In this document: positions 1-9,440 of the stretch, one piece after another | How the letters are laid out: every line of letters starts with the position of its first letter | Position numbering within the stretch: position 1 is the stretch's first letter | Assembly (NCBI GenBank): GCA_963745675.1 | Contig: CAVUYM010000025.1 | Coordinates: 45,373-109,372, forward strand | Length of the DNA: 64,000 bases | Direction of reading: 5' to 3' | DNA from: JAUIIK01 sp963745675 | GTDB taxonomy: Bacteria > Chloroflexota > Chloroflexia > Thermomicrobiales > CFX8 | Position numbers and translations under genes: made by a program | Notes under the pieces: generated by a model | Databases searched by the model: none | What the model was told of the DNA's origin: nothing | Seen by the model: the letters and a program-made list of their open reading frames with translations, nothing else

Positions 1-371
1 GAATGGCGTGCGAGGCTTTCGCCCGAGCAGTACCAGGTATTGCGAAAGGCAGGTACCGAGCGAGCGTTCACCGGGAAGTACGTGGACACTGAAACTGACG
101 GCATGTACCGCTGTGCCGGCTGCGGGGCTCCGCTCTTTGATAGCAGCACCAAGTTTCATTCCGGTTGTGGCTGGCCGAGTTTCACCGAAGCGGTCTCTCC
201 GGATGCGGTGACATGCACGAAGACCACTCATTCGGGATGGTCAGAACTGAAGTCAATTGTTCGCGTTGCGGTTCACATCTAGGGCACGTATTCGATGATG
301 GTCCGCGTGATGCTGGCGGTCAGCGATGGTGCATCAACAGTATCTCACTAGACCTGGATGAAGCTGAATAG
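1..371 (+). CDS. msrB: Peptide-methionine (R)-S-oxide reductase, 5' partial, one frameshift
   Basis: MsrB reduces methionine-R-sulfoxide in oxidised proteins. The frame is already open at base 1 (EWRARLSPEQYQVLRKAGTE), so the true start lies outside the window. The SelR signatures are present: the zinc pair YRCAGCGAPLF, then GCGWPSF, then in another frame HEDHSFGMVRTEV, CSRCGSHLGHVF and RWCINS with the catalytic-site Cys. The frame changes near base 213; adding one base inside GACATGCAC restores AVTLHEDHSF, so a sequencing deletion is likely. A strong terminator follows directly. Family assignment is secure; the break is probably technical. Confidence 0.9.
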
Positions 372-389
372 TCCGAGCATTTGACAATC

Positions 390-419
390 AAAAGCGGCGC
401 CGATTTCGGCGCCGCTTTT
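390..419 (+). terminator. Rho-independent terminator after msrB
   Basis: Perfect 12-bp inverted repeat, AAAAGCGGCGCC and GGCGCCGCTTTT, around a 6-base loop (gatttc). It ends in four T and begins in four A, so it could act on both strands. It lies 19 bases after the msrB stop. Confidence 0.85.
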
Positions 420-494
420 GTGTTGACGGACTCGCAATACTGTGTTTACGTGACGCATGATTGAAGTCTGGCCGTATTGCAGAAGAAGGTCAAT

Positions 495-1340
495 ATGGAC
501 AGCAAATCTGATCGTCGATCGGCGTGAATATCCGCTCGGCAAGGTCAAGTCTGCCGACGTGGAGCTCCAGATTCGTCACGGATCGCTCGCTGTACGCGGC
601 GGCGCCCAGGAATTCTGCTCCGCAATGTTCGAGTATTCCCACGAAGAGCTAAAGCCTCATGGACGATTACGATGTGACGATGACGAGGCAGAGCTTGAGA
701 TCAGCCAGCCGTCGACAGATAGGCTGCAAACCCCGCAATGCCTGGAATCTGGCGTTCAACAGCGCTGTGACCCTTTCGCATGGCGATCGAATCTATGAGC
801 GGCGCTGTCGATCTCGATCTTGACGATGTCAAGCTCGCCGACCTTGAAGTGAGGTCGCGTAGCGGAGCTGTCAAGATGAGCTCTGGGCGGGAGCTATCCC
901 GAACTTGATGAGATTCTGATCGATTCAAGAGCGGAAAAGTCAATGGCTCGATGTCAGGTGATTTCCCGGAGTTGAGTTCGGTGGAGATCGAATCCAAGAG
1001 CGGAAACGCACGTGCTCTCGAGATCACTGGCAACTGTCCCGAATTGCGCCGCTGGCGGTGGATTCGATGAGCGGCAACGTCGATCTGGATTTGCGCGGCG
1101 CGTTTCAGCGAGACGACCTTGGAGTGCGAATCGATTGCAAGTCTGGAAACGTGCGCGTGCGCTTGCCCGAAGGAGTCGGCGCGTCGATGAACGCTTCGAC
1201 AATTTCCGGCGAAGATCCAGGCAGACGGCTTCAAGTTCGACATCCGGGCGGCGGACGAATCCGCTTTCGAGCGATCAACTGCTACGATCTGGCTGAATAT
1301 GCACGTCATGAGTGGAAACGTTTCAATTGTTAGCGACTAG
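495..1340 (+). CDS. Toast-rack/DUF4097-like repeat protein, multiply frameshifted
   Basis: No enzyme function is recognised. Read across at least four frame changes, the product starts MDSKSDRRSA at 495 behind agaagaagg and continues EYPLGKVKSADVELQIRHG, like the N-terminal 'toast-rack' domain of LiaF-like and DUF4097 proteins. It then repeats a short unit with SMSGAVDLDL, SRSGAVKM, SRSGKVNGSMSG, SKSGNARAL, SMSGNVDLDL, CKSGNVRVRL and MSGNVSIVS, ending at 1340. Such evenly spaced S-x-SG-x-V units suggest a beta-solenoid. Families of this kind are often linked to envelope-stress sensing, but nothing nearby proves that. Breaks fall near 524, 660-700, 780, 890 and 1210-1290, the densest in the window. 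Confidence 0.6.
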
Positions 1341-1373
1341 GTAGAACTCGCAAGAGCTGGAAGGATCAGGGAA

Positions 1374-2446
1374 ATGTCGGTTCCGACGACAGACTCGTTC
1401 ATGTATCAGACGATGCATAGCCAGCCAGCAGATGTGCAGGCACTGCTCGACGACGGCTGGGGTCCTGCGGCCGATGCGGCATCGCGGCTTCATGACCGCA
1501 CGCGGGTGCATGTCATTGGAATTGGCACGAGCTACCATGCGGCGCTTGTTGGCGCCTGGTTGTTGCGGTCAGCGGGCGCGGACGCCCGAGCAATTCATTC
1601 GTTCGAGTTCTCGCACTACCCAGAAAACTTCCCGATTCGCGATGGCGATGCCGTGATCATCATGACGCATACCGGGGTCAAGACTTTCTCGAAGGTATCA
1701 ATGCAGCGCGCGCATGAGGCGGGGGCGCGGGTGCTCTCCGTTGGAAGCAAGAGGCGCGAACACCCGGGATCGGAGCTGGTGCTGCGCACGACCGAGCGCG
1801 AAAAGTCTGCTGCATATACCTCTTCCCATCTGTCGCGCCATGACGGTCCTGGCGCAGATCGCGACCGAACTCGGTCAACTGAATGAGTTCAGCGCCACAG
1901 CAGGTTTTCGTGACGCGCTCGCAAATATCCCATCGCAGGTGCAGGACATCCTCGATCGAGAAGATGAGATTCGGCCGGTTTCTGAAGCTTGTATCAATCG
2001 CCGCATCTACGCCAGCCGGCGCAGGTCCGAGCGAATTTTCTGCGATTGAGGCAGTCATCAAGGTTCGCGAGGCGGCCTACGGTTGGATCGATGCACTCGG
2101 CCTTGAGCAGTACTCTGCACGGACCGATGGTGAATTTCAACCCCGGCGATCAGGCAATCTTCGTGAACGTTAGCGGCAACGCCGAACACCGGGTTAGCGA
2201 GGTCGCTTCCGCAGCGAACGCGCATGGGCGGCCATCTCTGGTTCGTCGGCAAGGGCGCGCCATGCTGTGCCTGATGCGCAGGTTTTCAGCGTACCCGAAA
2301 CAATCGAAGACTTGTCACTGCTGTTGACTGTCGTCCCATTGCAGCTGTTCGCCTATCACATGGCCGTCGCCAAGGGCATCAACCCTGACACGTTCCGGCG
2401 CGACAAGGAGCCTCACAAGAGCGCATTCGGACTTCTGACTCTGTAA
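1374..2446 (+). CDS. SIS-domain sugar isomerase-like protein, multiply frameshifted
   Basis: The protein resembles the isomerase half of GlmS or a stand-alone two-SIS-domain protein that binds phosphosugars. The first SIS domain is in frame: VHVIGIGTSYHAALVGAWLL, then DAVIIMTHTGVKTFS. Homology continues through TVLAQIATELGQ, AAYGWIDALGLEQ, NPGDQAIFVNVSG, GGHLWFVGKG, and a GlmS-like end with LQLFAYHMAVAKGINPDTFR and FGLLTL. Frame changes occur near 1828, 2020, 2110, 2225 and 2270. No glutaminase domain precedes it, so it is not a complete GlmS. The substrate is unknown. The shifts preserve conserved sequence on both sides, so I treat the gene as probably intact in the organism. Confidence 0.75.
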
Positions 2447-2472
2447 AGCGATGGGATCCAAAATGGTAGGCA

Positions 2473-2985
2473 TTGCATCCGCTCGTCGAGCAACTGCGAT
2501 TTGCTCGTGCTGAATTTCAGCGTGTCTTCGCGGGCGTGTCCCCGGAAGATGCCGGACGGCGAATTCTTCCAATGAATTGCCTGAGCTGGATCATGGCCCA
2601 TCTGGCATTGCAGGAGCAACGCTACTGGGTCGTGATCGCTCAGGGGCGGGAAGCAGTTCGCTATCCGGAGCTCGTCGAGCTGTCAGGTTACCCGGATAGA
2701 GCGACGACGCCGGACCTGGTCGTCGTTCGGAAGATCTGGACGGGCGTCACGGACGGAGCCGACCGATATCTCAACTCCGTCACTGATGCTGAACTCGCCA
2801 ACCACTTTGAATTCGATGGTGAGCGCTTGCCTGAATCTGTAGGGACGATGTTGTATCGCAACATCCATCACTACTGGTTTCATACCGGGGAGGCGCACGC
2901 CATCAGGCAACAGTTGGGACATAAGGACTTGCCCGATTTCGTCGGCGATCAGGGGAGTGCGCCCTTTCGAGAAGGCTGGAGCTGA
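2473..2985 (+). CDS. DinB/YfiT-family putative metal-dependent protein
   Basis: A four-helix-bundle protein of the DinB/YfiT superfamily, which includes thiol-dependent transferases and many uncharacterised members. Support comes from the length (170 aa), SWIMAHLALQEQRYW near residue 37, and the C-terminal NIHHYWFHTGEAHAIRQQLGH, where the His residues match the usual metal-binding triad. The start given is TTG 2473. An ATG at 2463 is one base out of phase and would give MVG.LHPLVEQL, so a small indel at the start is possible. The 3' end overlaps the convergent BtpA gene by 37 bases. Confidence 0.75.
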   Translation: MHPLVEQLRFARAEFQRVFAGVSPEDAGRRILPMNCLSWIMAHLALQEQRYWVVIAQGREAVRYPELVELSGYPDRATTPDLVVVRKIWTGVTDGADRYLNSVTDAELANHFEFDGERLPESVGTMLYRNIHHYWFHTGEAHAIRQQLGHKDLPDFVGDQGSAPFREGWS

Positions 2986-3790
2986 GTGAGCGACGGCTCT
3001 ATGAGGTTGCCACTCTTCATAGCGAGCGCAAACGATCGAACCCTGCCCTCGTCAATCGGCGCTTCGACGCGTCCATCGAGTTTCAGACTCGTTCCAGCTA
3101 TTGCCCCGTAGGCTGGCGGCACAAATTGGCGCAGCGTCTCGGCACTCGCTCCCGAACCGAGATAGACCGGCACATTTCCGGATGCGTCGACTGCAGCCAG
3201 TATGTCGTCCATGATTCGCGGCTTTTCCGGTGGCAGTGCCACTGACGATGATCGCATCGGCCCGTCCGCGGAGCACGATGTCATCCACTGCATCTGAAAT
3301 TGACTGCTGGCCAAGCGGCGTTGCGTGTTTGACCAGAATGTCGGCGAAGCACCTGACGTCGGTCGCTCCCAGGCTCCGTCGAAGTCGCATCAGCTCGTCC
3401 GCTTGACCGGTAATGAGTCCCTGATCGGTCGCCATGACGCCGGACAGGATGTTGACACGGATGAAGCTGGCTCCGATTGCCCGAGCAATACCGAGAGCGG
3501 ACAGGGCATCGTTTCTCAGGACGTTGATGCCGATTTCGAGATCGACCGGAGGCGCGAATACGAAGAGCAATACGCGTCATATCTGCCACTGTATGAGCAT
3601 CGACCCTTCCCGGTCGAAAGGGTGCATCCCCAAAGTTTTCGATTATCAGTGCGTCGGCGCCTCCAGCAGCTAGAGCTTGAGCATCTGCCAGCGCGAACGC
3701 CTCGCATTCGCCTACGCTCAGCGTGTTGAGCGGCGAGCCTGGAAGTGGTGGCAGATGGACCATCCCGATGAATCGCGGCAGTCGCTCCAT
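2949..3790 (-). CDS. BtpA/SgcQ-family TIM-barrel protein, two frameshifts
   Basis: BtpA-family proteins are TIM-barrel proteins named for a cyanobacterial photosystem I factor; most bacterial members have unknown roles, often near sugar or nucleoside metabolism. The product starts MERLPRFIGMVHLPPLPGSP at 3790 with aaggagat upstream. It continues ADALIIENFGDAPF, then in a second frame EIGINVLRNDALSALGIA, IRVNILSGVMATDQG and ADAIIVSGTATG, and in a third frame VPVYLGSGASAETL and AIAGTSLKLDG. Frame changes are near 3560 and 3220. All signature blocks are present, so the gene is likely functional. It diverges from the MerR gene. Confidence 0.8.
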
Positions 3791-3861
3791 GGATATCTCC
3801 TTGTCGGTCGTCGTTTTGCGCTCGGTATTGTACGGTGGCAGGGTACGCGATGGAGGCACAC

Positions 3862-4275
3862 ATGGTGACGCGCCAAACGGCTCCACGATTTTCGATGGAT
3901 GAGCTTGTTGAAGCTAGCGGTATGACAGACCGCACAATCCGATACTACATCGAACAGGGTTTGCTGCAGAACGCCAGAGGCCGTGGACGTTCTTCCTACT
4001 ACACAACCGAGCATCTTGAGCGATTGACCCGCATCGCCGACCTGCGCGACAGGGGCTTGAGCCTGGCCGAGATTCAGGAATCGTTCGTTCCTCAAACGGT
4101 TGAAACTACGGTGGAAAGTGAGATCTGGGAGCGCCAGCTTCTTCACCCGACGCTCGAGGTCAGCATTCGCGGGGATGCGCCAGACGACGTGCGCCTGTTG
4201 GTGCAGCGATTTCAGCAACTTGCAAATCAGTGGTTCGCGGCACTTGAAACAGGCGTCGATTTCAATGAGCATTAG
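3862..4275 (+). CDS. MerR-family transcriptional regulator
   Basis: A DNA-binding regulator with the N-terminal MerR winged helix: FSMDELVEASGMTDRTIRYYIEQGLL, then YYTTEHLERLTRIADLRDRGLSLAEIQE. The effector half is short (about 60 residues) and lacks an obvious cysteine metal site, so the inducer cannot be guessed. The ATG at 3862 is preferred because ggagg (3852-3856) sits five bases upstream; an in-frame GTG at 3835 and ATG at 3850 are alternatives. It diverges from the BtpA gene (3790), so the 71-base gap may hold its operator. An unrecognised gene follows. Confidence 0.85.
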   Translation: MVTRQTAPRFSMDELVEASGMTDRTIRYYIEQGLLQNARGRGRSSYYTTEHLERLTRIADLRDRGLSLAEIQESFVPQTVETTVESEIWERQLLHPTLEVSIRGDAPDDVRLLVQRFQQLANQWFAALETGVDFNEH

Positions 4276-4350
4276 GGCTGCTATGTCTTCGATCGTTGTA
4301 GGTAGGAATTCGGGCAAGACGAACCCACAGTTGGAGTTAGAGACAGACAG

Positions 4351-4800
4351 ATGACAATTTCCAATCAGCGCACGGCTCTGGATCCGATCGTCGGTATATT
4401 TCGAGCCGAAGGCTACTACGCCTACGGAACATTTGATGACCAGAATCGCTGGTGCGTTGCATGTGACGTCGAGGATGGCCACATCGACATCCGCATCGGC
4501 GAGGATGGCTTTGAAATGGACGCCTGGGCAACGCTGATCGGGATGTACGTCGACGAGGAAAATATGAGACGTCGATACGCCCTGGAACGGCTAGCGCGGG
4601 TCTCGATTCCATCGATTCAGCGAGGTCTACTCGACGATACTGAGAAGTTGCATTGGGATGACTTTGAGAAGGGTCTCGCTCTTCGCAAGACGATTCAGCT
4701 GCCCTTCGCAGCGACAGAAATGTTGCCGGAAATCGCGATGAATCAACTGAGGGATGTGAACGAGACGCTGCTCTTCCTGTCGAGACAGATCAATAGCTAG
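4351..4800 (+). CDS. Hypothetical protein, possibly YbjN-like
   Basis: A 149-residue acidic soluble protein that I do not recognise with confidence. It has an N-terminal alpha/beta part (IVGIFRAEGYYAYGTFDDQNRW, then HIDIRIGEDGFEMDAWATLI) and a helical C-terminus (MLPEIAMNQLRDVNETLLFL). The order of short strands followed by a final helix resembles YbjN or type III chaperone-like folds, but this is only an impression. There is no signal peptide or membrane segment. It lies between merR and ade on the same strand, with ten bases before the ade start. Confidence 0.55.
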   Translation: MTISNQRTALDPIVGIFRAEGYYAYGTFDDQNRWCVACDVEDGHIDIRIGEDGFEMDAWATLIGMYVDEENMRRRYALERLARVSIPSIQRGLLDDTEKLHWDDFEKGLALRKTIQLPFAATEMLPEIAMNQLRDVNETLLFLSRQINS

Positions 4801-4809
4801 GTGGCAAAC

Positions 4810-6492
4810 ATGGAACAGTGGCGGGCCAGACTCGGTGTTGCATTGCGTGACGAATCTGCGGATCTGCTCCTTGAAAACGCGAGCGTCATCAACGTCTTTA
4901 CCTGTGAGATTCAACGTGGCGAACGTTGCTATCTCCGGCGGGGTGATCGTTGGTGTTGGTGACTATACTGAGGCGCGGAAAAGATCGATCTCGATGGCGC
5001 ATTTCTAGCGCCTTCGTTCATCGACGGGCACATTCACACCGAAAGCTCGTTGCTTTGGCTGCCTGAATTTGCCAGAGCCGTCGTCCCTCACGGTACCGGA
5101 GCCGTCGTCACCGATCCGCACGAGATCGCAAATGTGGCGGGTTTAGCAGGTATCGACGCGATGATTGCAGCGTCCAGGGGGCTCCCACTCGGCGTTCATT
5201 TCACCGTGCCGTCTTGCGTGCCGGCAAGTCCGGCCGAAACCGCGGGCGCGGTAATGACGACCAATGCCATCGCGACGGCGCTGGCATACGAGGAAACGGT
5301 CGGTCTCGGTGAGATGATGAATTTCCCGGGCGTGCTGAGCGGCGACAACGACATCTTCGATCGCCTCTCTGCCGCTGCTGGGTGCCGGCGCGACGGTCAC
5401 GCTCCGGGCCTTCGTGGGCGCAATCTGGATGCATATGCGTTGTCCGGTATGACGAGCGATCACGAATCGACAGAACTGGAAGAAGGCCGCGAGAAGCTTG
5501 AGCGTGGTTTGATGCTCATGCTCCGAGAAGGTTCCACTGAACATAACATGTTGGAATTGTTACCTCTTGTTACCGATGCTACTTTCGCGCGTTGTTGCTT
5601 TGCCAGCGACGATCGAGACTGTGCGATGCTGCTACATCAGGGCCACATGGATGAGACGCTACGGCGAGCCGTTGCGGCCGGACTCGACCCGATTCGAGCC
5701 ATCCGAATGGCGACATTTAACACCGCAGACTATTGGAGGCTCGAAGGAATTGGCGCTATTGCTCCGGGCTATGCAGCAAATTGCGTTGTGCTGAACAACC
5801 TGGAGGCGTTTGATGCGGAAATGGTCTTCTGGCGCGGGCAACTTGTCGCTGAGAATGGTGTTGCTCGATTCGAAACCGAGGTCGCAATCCCGGATGTGCT
5901 ATCGAAAACCGTTCACATCGCGCCACTTTCTGCAGCCGCCATCTCCCTGCCCGCCGAACTCGCGGACAAAGCTGTAGGGGCGATTGACGGACAGATCGTG
6001 ACCCGATTCCTTCGCGTCGAACCGAAGATCGAGGACGGATTCGCTGTTCCAGATATCGATCGTGATCTGCTCAAGCTTGTCTGCGTTGAAAGACATCGGG
6101 CCACCGGAAACGTCGGCGTTGGTTATGTCCATGGATTCGGAATTCAGCGTGGCGCACTAGCGTCCTCTATCGCACATGATGCGCACAATATTGTTGCGGT
6201 GGGGACTTCTGACGGCGACATTCTCGCAGCGATTTCAGCCGTTGTAGCCATGGACGGTGGGCTCGCGATAGCTGTTGATGGCGACGTGCAAGCGCGATTG
6301 CCATTACCCGTAGCGGGAATTCTCTCCGACCAACCATTGGAACCTACGGCAGCCGCCTACGAAGAGATAGAACGCGCGGCGAAACGGCTAGGCTCGTCAT
6401 TGACGTCGCCATTTGGCCTCCTCGCGTTCATGGCGCTTTCGGTGATTCCAGAAGCGCGCGTCACCGATCAGGGATTCCTCTCCCTCATCTAA
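4810..6492 (+). CDS. ade: Adenine deaminase, frameshifted near the N-terminus
   Basis: Converts adenine to hypoxanthine and ammonia in purine salvage. The amidohydrolase metal motif is visible as FIDGHIHTESSLL, followed by TDPHEIANV, the typical DGHAPGLRGRNLDAY and SSDHES-like (MTSDHES) segments, REGSTEHNMLELLPL, CFASDDRDCAMLL and EGHMDE-like GHMDETLRRAV. The C-terminal AdeC domain ends in LLAFMALSVIPEARVTDQG. Start ATG 4810 gives MEQWRARLGVALRDE. Two compensating breaks near 4915 and 4978 interrupt NVFTCEIQRG..VAISGG and the link to IDLDGAFLAPS. The length (about 560 aa) is normal for the family. An adenosine deaminase at 39-40 kb completes the salvage branch. Confidence 0.9.
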
Positions 6493-6521
6493 CGCTGACC
6501 GATCGTAGAGGAACCCTTGTT

Positions 6522-7463
6522 CTAAAGGAGTATGCCGCCAGACGGGACGTATCGCTCCGGGTCGCCGAGGCTCGCAACGTCCGATGCCATGGCCAGCTCA
6601 GCGTTCGATATTCTTGCACCGGATCGCAATAGATGAGGAAGAACAGGATGCGGGCCACCAATTTCGATCGTCGCATCGCGGCCCGGGAATACCCTGCCAA
6701 CTATTGCCAGAGTGGCTAGAACACAGTCACGAGAATCGCTTGGAGTGTATCCGCCAACAGGACCGATATGGAGTGGACATCCTTCTTCGTACCAACGGCC
6801 CATGCCACCTGAAAGCGGATCCGAAATCCAGCTATAGCCGACGACATCGCCGTCCCTGAAGTGAAGATACGGCGTAGCGCCGGCGTGTGCAAACCAGAAA
6901 ACGTGATCTTCGTGGCGCGTTCGTTGAGAAGCCGTCGCGTCGATGTCAGCTAGCGCTTGATCTACAACGGTCGGACGCGAGTCCAACCCGTGGTGCTGGC
7001 TGGATCCCAGTACTTGAGTATTCAGAGCAAGCGTGTAAACAGGCCAGGCAGGAACGTAGCCGTTGCGGATATAAAGTGCTTGGGCCCTGGTGTCATCTGA
7101 TGCTAGTAACAACCGCGTTACAGGCTGGCAGGGATCGATCATCTCGAACAGTCGCCGGCCGATCCCTTGTGATTGGAGATTTTCATCAACGAAGAGTTGG
7201 GACAGAATGCGGGTTCCAGTGCCTTCTATCGTGGCGGCGTAGCCTGCTATCTGGTCGTCAATCTCGGCGACCAGAATGCGGCCATTCGAAGATGCATACA
7301 TGTGAAACGGATGCGCATCGACTTCGGTGATCGATTGGACCAGATCCCCGGCGCCCAAACCGCTGAAGGTCAGTCGAAGCAAGTCGGGGAAGTCACTGGC
7401 GGCGGCGTCTCGAAATGAGACAGCTGGAAGATCTGAAATTCCCGGCGAACTGAATGCGTTCAT
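6522..7463 (-). CDS. GNAT-family N-acetyltransferase
   Basis: A 313-residue acetyltransferase. The N-terminal half has a clear acetyl-CoA loop: ILSQLFVDENLQSQGIGRRLFEMI (motif A, Q-x-x-G-I-G) followed by YIRNGYVPAWPVYTL. The C-terminal half (WFAHAGATPYLHFRDGDVVGYSWI) looks like a second, degenerate GNAT domain without the loop. The substrate is unknown. It is the last gene of a minus-strand operon: its ATG (7461-7463) overlaps the preceding TGA by four bases (ATGA), indicating translational coupling. Confidence 0.8.
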   Translation of the reverse strand: MNAFSSPGISDLPAVSFRDAAASDFPDLLRLTFSGLGAGDLVQSITEVDAHPFHMYASSNGRILVAEIDDQIAGYAATIEGTGTRILSQLFVDENLQSQGIGRRLFEMIDPCQPVTRLLLASDDTRAQALYIRNGYVPAWPVYTLALNTQVLGSSQHHGLDSRPTVVDQALADIDATASQRTRHEDHVFWFAHAGATPYLHFRDGDVVGYSWISDPLSGGMGRWYEEGCPLHIGPVGGYTPSDSRDCVLATLAIVGRVFPGRDATIEIGGPHPVLPHLLRSGARISNAELAMASDVASLGDPERYVPSGGILL

Positions 7464-7993
7464 ACTTCCCGTGAGGTTTCTTTCTGCGCGTCATCGGCTT
7501 GTTTGCGATTAAGCCACCATTCGTATCTCTCAGCTCCTTCCGAACGATGAAGCAGGTCTCCGCCTGGAATCGTATTGGCCAGAAGACGCCCGAGCATGGC
7601 ACCAAGCGACACTGGAACAACGGTGAGTCCGAAATAGAGTAGCGCCCTGGTGGACGCGAAATTCTCGAGCCCAACGGTCTGAACGAGCGTGCCCGTCCAG
7701 ACTGGATAAAAAAGCAGAGATACATAGATGCCGGATGCGCCGACACAACTCAGTATCGCCATCGGAATAAGCGCCTTGTTCCGTTCGATTGTGGCACCCA
7801 TAAGAAACCCAATGAACCCGGCACCTAGAAATGCATAGCCGCTATCGAGGTGATAGCCGACGATCCCTTCGAAGGAACGATCGGTATAGACGACCATCGT
7901 GCCGAGAGCGGTGGTCAGGAGCAACCACTGAATGGCGGAAACCACGATTCCGATTTGCAACGTGCGTCGATTGTCAGATCGCCTATCGTTCAT
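7460..7993 (-). CDS. Small integral membrane protein
   Basis: A 177-residue protein of unknown function with about four predicted hydrophobic spans: IGIVVSAIQWLLLTTALGTM, YAFLGAGFIGFLMGATI, ALIPMAILSCVGASGIYVSL and LLYFGLTVVPVSLGAMLG. The tail is polar and charged (RKQADDAQKETSREV). The ATG at 7993 (MNDRRSD) is chosen because it overlaps the end of the preceding gene by 11 bases; the same frame extends further upstream only into that gene. It is coupled to the GNAT gene by an ATGA overlap. Confidence 0.65.
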   Translation of the reverse strand: MNDRRSDNRRTLQIGIVVSAIQWLLLTTALGTMVVYTDRSFEGIVGYHLDSGYAFLGAGFIGFLMGATIERNKALIPMAILSCVGASGIYVSLLFYPVWTGTLVQTVGLENFASTRALLYFGLTVVPVSLGAMLGRLLANTIPGGDLLHRSEGAERYEWWLNRKQADDAQKETSREV

Positions 7994-8468
7994 TGAATGG
8001 GACCTGGCCAATCGTCCCGCGAAAGCGGAAACTAAGTGGTTGTTCAAACTGAGCGAAACGCACCAATAGTTGGCCGGCAAACGCAATATCCGCCGTTCCT
8101 CCCTGACTTTGAATACTATTCGTTGTAATGGAGAAGCGAGCGGGAATCTCTCGAGTTTCGTTTCCAGCGACGGTTAGATCTTGCCAACGATCATAGTCCG
8201 ATCCGGCAAATTCGCCGTCGAAATAAACGGAGACACGAAAGCTCTCGACTACGGCTCTGAAACGCGAGCTATTGACGACCTGGAATGTGGCCGTCCCTTC
8301 GTCGTACTCTGGATCCTGCCACTGAAATGAACCTCGGACATAGGAGAGTTCAATCTTGGTGAATGCTTCAGCCGCATCGTTGTACGTCAAATAAGCACGT
8401 ACGCCAAAGAATAGTCCGCCAAGCCCTACTAAGAGCGAAACAACAAGTACTACGGGATTGAGACGCAA
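7983..8468 (-). CDS. Membrane-anchored LEA14/WHy-like protein
   Basis: A 161-residue protein with one N-terminal hydrophobic anchor (VVLVVSLLVGLGGLFFGVRA) and an extracellular beta-rich domain. TATFQVVNSSRFRAVVESFRVSVYFDGEF, followed by a statement of direction-type strands (VAGNETREIPARFSI), resembles LEA type 2 / WHy domains, Ig-like folds that occur in bacterial envelope proteins. The role here is unknown. It starts two bases after the DMT transporter stop and overlaps the next membrane gene by 11 bases, so the four genes from 9338 to 6522 form one operon. Confidence 0.6.
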   Translation of the reverse strand: MRLNPVVLVVSLLVGLGGLFFGVRAYLTYNDAAEAFTKIELSYVRGSFQWQDPEYDEGTATFQVVNSSRFRAVVESFRVSVYFDGEFAGSDYDRWQDLTVAGNETREIPARFSITTNSIQSQGGTADIAFAGQLLVRFAQFEQPLSFRFRGTIGQVPFNER

Positions 8469-8471
8469 GCG

Positions 8472-9338
8472 TTAACCACCGATCGCGATACAAACTGCTC
8501 CGCCCGCGACGACCGCCGCCGCAGCGAACCTGAGCGACGAAATTGGCTCATGTAAGACGAAAATTCCCAGTATCAGCGCGAATACTATGCTCGTCTCGCG
8601 CAACGGTACGACATATCCAACATTGGATCCGGCTAGTGCAATCAGGACTAACATGTAGGTGCCCAACACAAGCACCGCGCCGGCGGCAGCAGCCTTCCAG
8701 TTGGTCCTGAACTGCCTCGTGACCGCGTCGCGCCGGCGACTGATAACGTACGGCACTTGAATCGCTACGGCAGCTACGATCAAGCCGTAACCATAAACCA
8801 CCGGATTGACCTGTTCCACCCCGTATTTGTCAACGAGCGAGTAGGTGGAGATCACCAGGCCAGTCGACAACGCGAAAAGTATCGCAGCCCGAGACTGATC
8901 GCCTTTGAATCCCTTCCAATGTTTCCAATTGCTGCCACCAACGATTGCAATTCCAATAAGTGTGGCGGCTATCCCGAACCAGCCGATCGTGCTTGGCCGT
9001 TCGCCGTAGATCAGAACTCCAGCGATCGGCACAATCGCGACACCGGTGCCACGCGCAATCGGATAGACGATTGTGACACCGCCTCGACGATAGGCTGCCG
9101 CCAGGAACGAAAAGTACAGCACTTGAAGCGCTCCAGAGGCTGACATGATCATGATATCTCCCGTAGAGAACGCTTCGTTCCATCCAGCTGTCACTGCAAT
9201 CGGGAGCCAGACCAGGACAGCTAGCAGATTCAGTGTGAAAAAGAATGCGAAAGGATCGTCGGTCCTGCGCGCCAGCACGTTCCAGGAGGCGTGCATGACT
9301 GCGGAGAACATCACGAGCGCTATCGCGGTGGGAGACAT
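8472..9338 (-). CDS. EamA/DMT-family permease
   Basis: A 288-residue, ten-helix transporter of the drug/metabolite superfamily, with two EamA repeats. Helices are visible from IALVMFSAVMHASWNVLARR onward. The repeat junction IYGERPSTIGWFGIAATLIGIAIVGG and the C-terminal LHEPISSLRFAAAAVVAGGAVCIAI are the typical 'GE..s..q..G..lI..Gv' motifs ending each half. The substrate cannot be predicted. It is the first gene of the minus-strand operon and diverges from the LLM oxidoreductase, leaving about 100 bases for promoters. Confidence 0.85.
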   Translation of the reverse strand: MSPTAIALVMFSAVMHASWNVLARRTDDPFAFFFTLNLLAVLVWLPIAVTAGWNEAFSTGDIMIMSASGALQVLYFSFLAAAYRRGGVTIVYPIARGTGVAIVPIAGVLIYGERPSTIGWFGIAATLIGIAIVGGSNWKHWKGFKGDQSRAAILFALSTGLVISTYSLVDKYGVEQVNPVVYGYGLIVAAVAIQVPYVISRRRDAVTRQFRTNWKAAAAGAVLVLGTYMLVLIALAGSNVGYVVPLRETSIVFALILGIFVLHEPISSLRFAAAAVVAGGAVCIAIGG

Positions 9339-9440
9339 CGGGTTGGCACGTCCTTACAGGTCGGTCTAGCAGCAGATTCTAGGCTATTGTGGTTCCTATC
9401 AGTCGGTGAGGCAACGCGCGAGGAAAGGCACGGAGTACGA

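Noticed and set aside
701..1309. 202-residue open frame on the minus strand
   Set aside because: It is antisense to the SMSGNV repeat protein; composition (many Arg, Ser) and lack of a ribosome site mark it as a shadow frame.
1374..2446. Programmed frameshifting or recoding as the cause of the frame changes
   Set aside because: Shifts occur in many unrelated genes, in both directions and without shared slippery sequences or downstream structures, so sequence error is simpler.
3718..4482. 254-residue minus-strand open frame across merR
   Set aside because: It covers the clear MerR helix-turn-helix on the other strand and has no recognisable domain.
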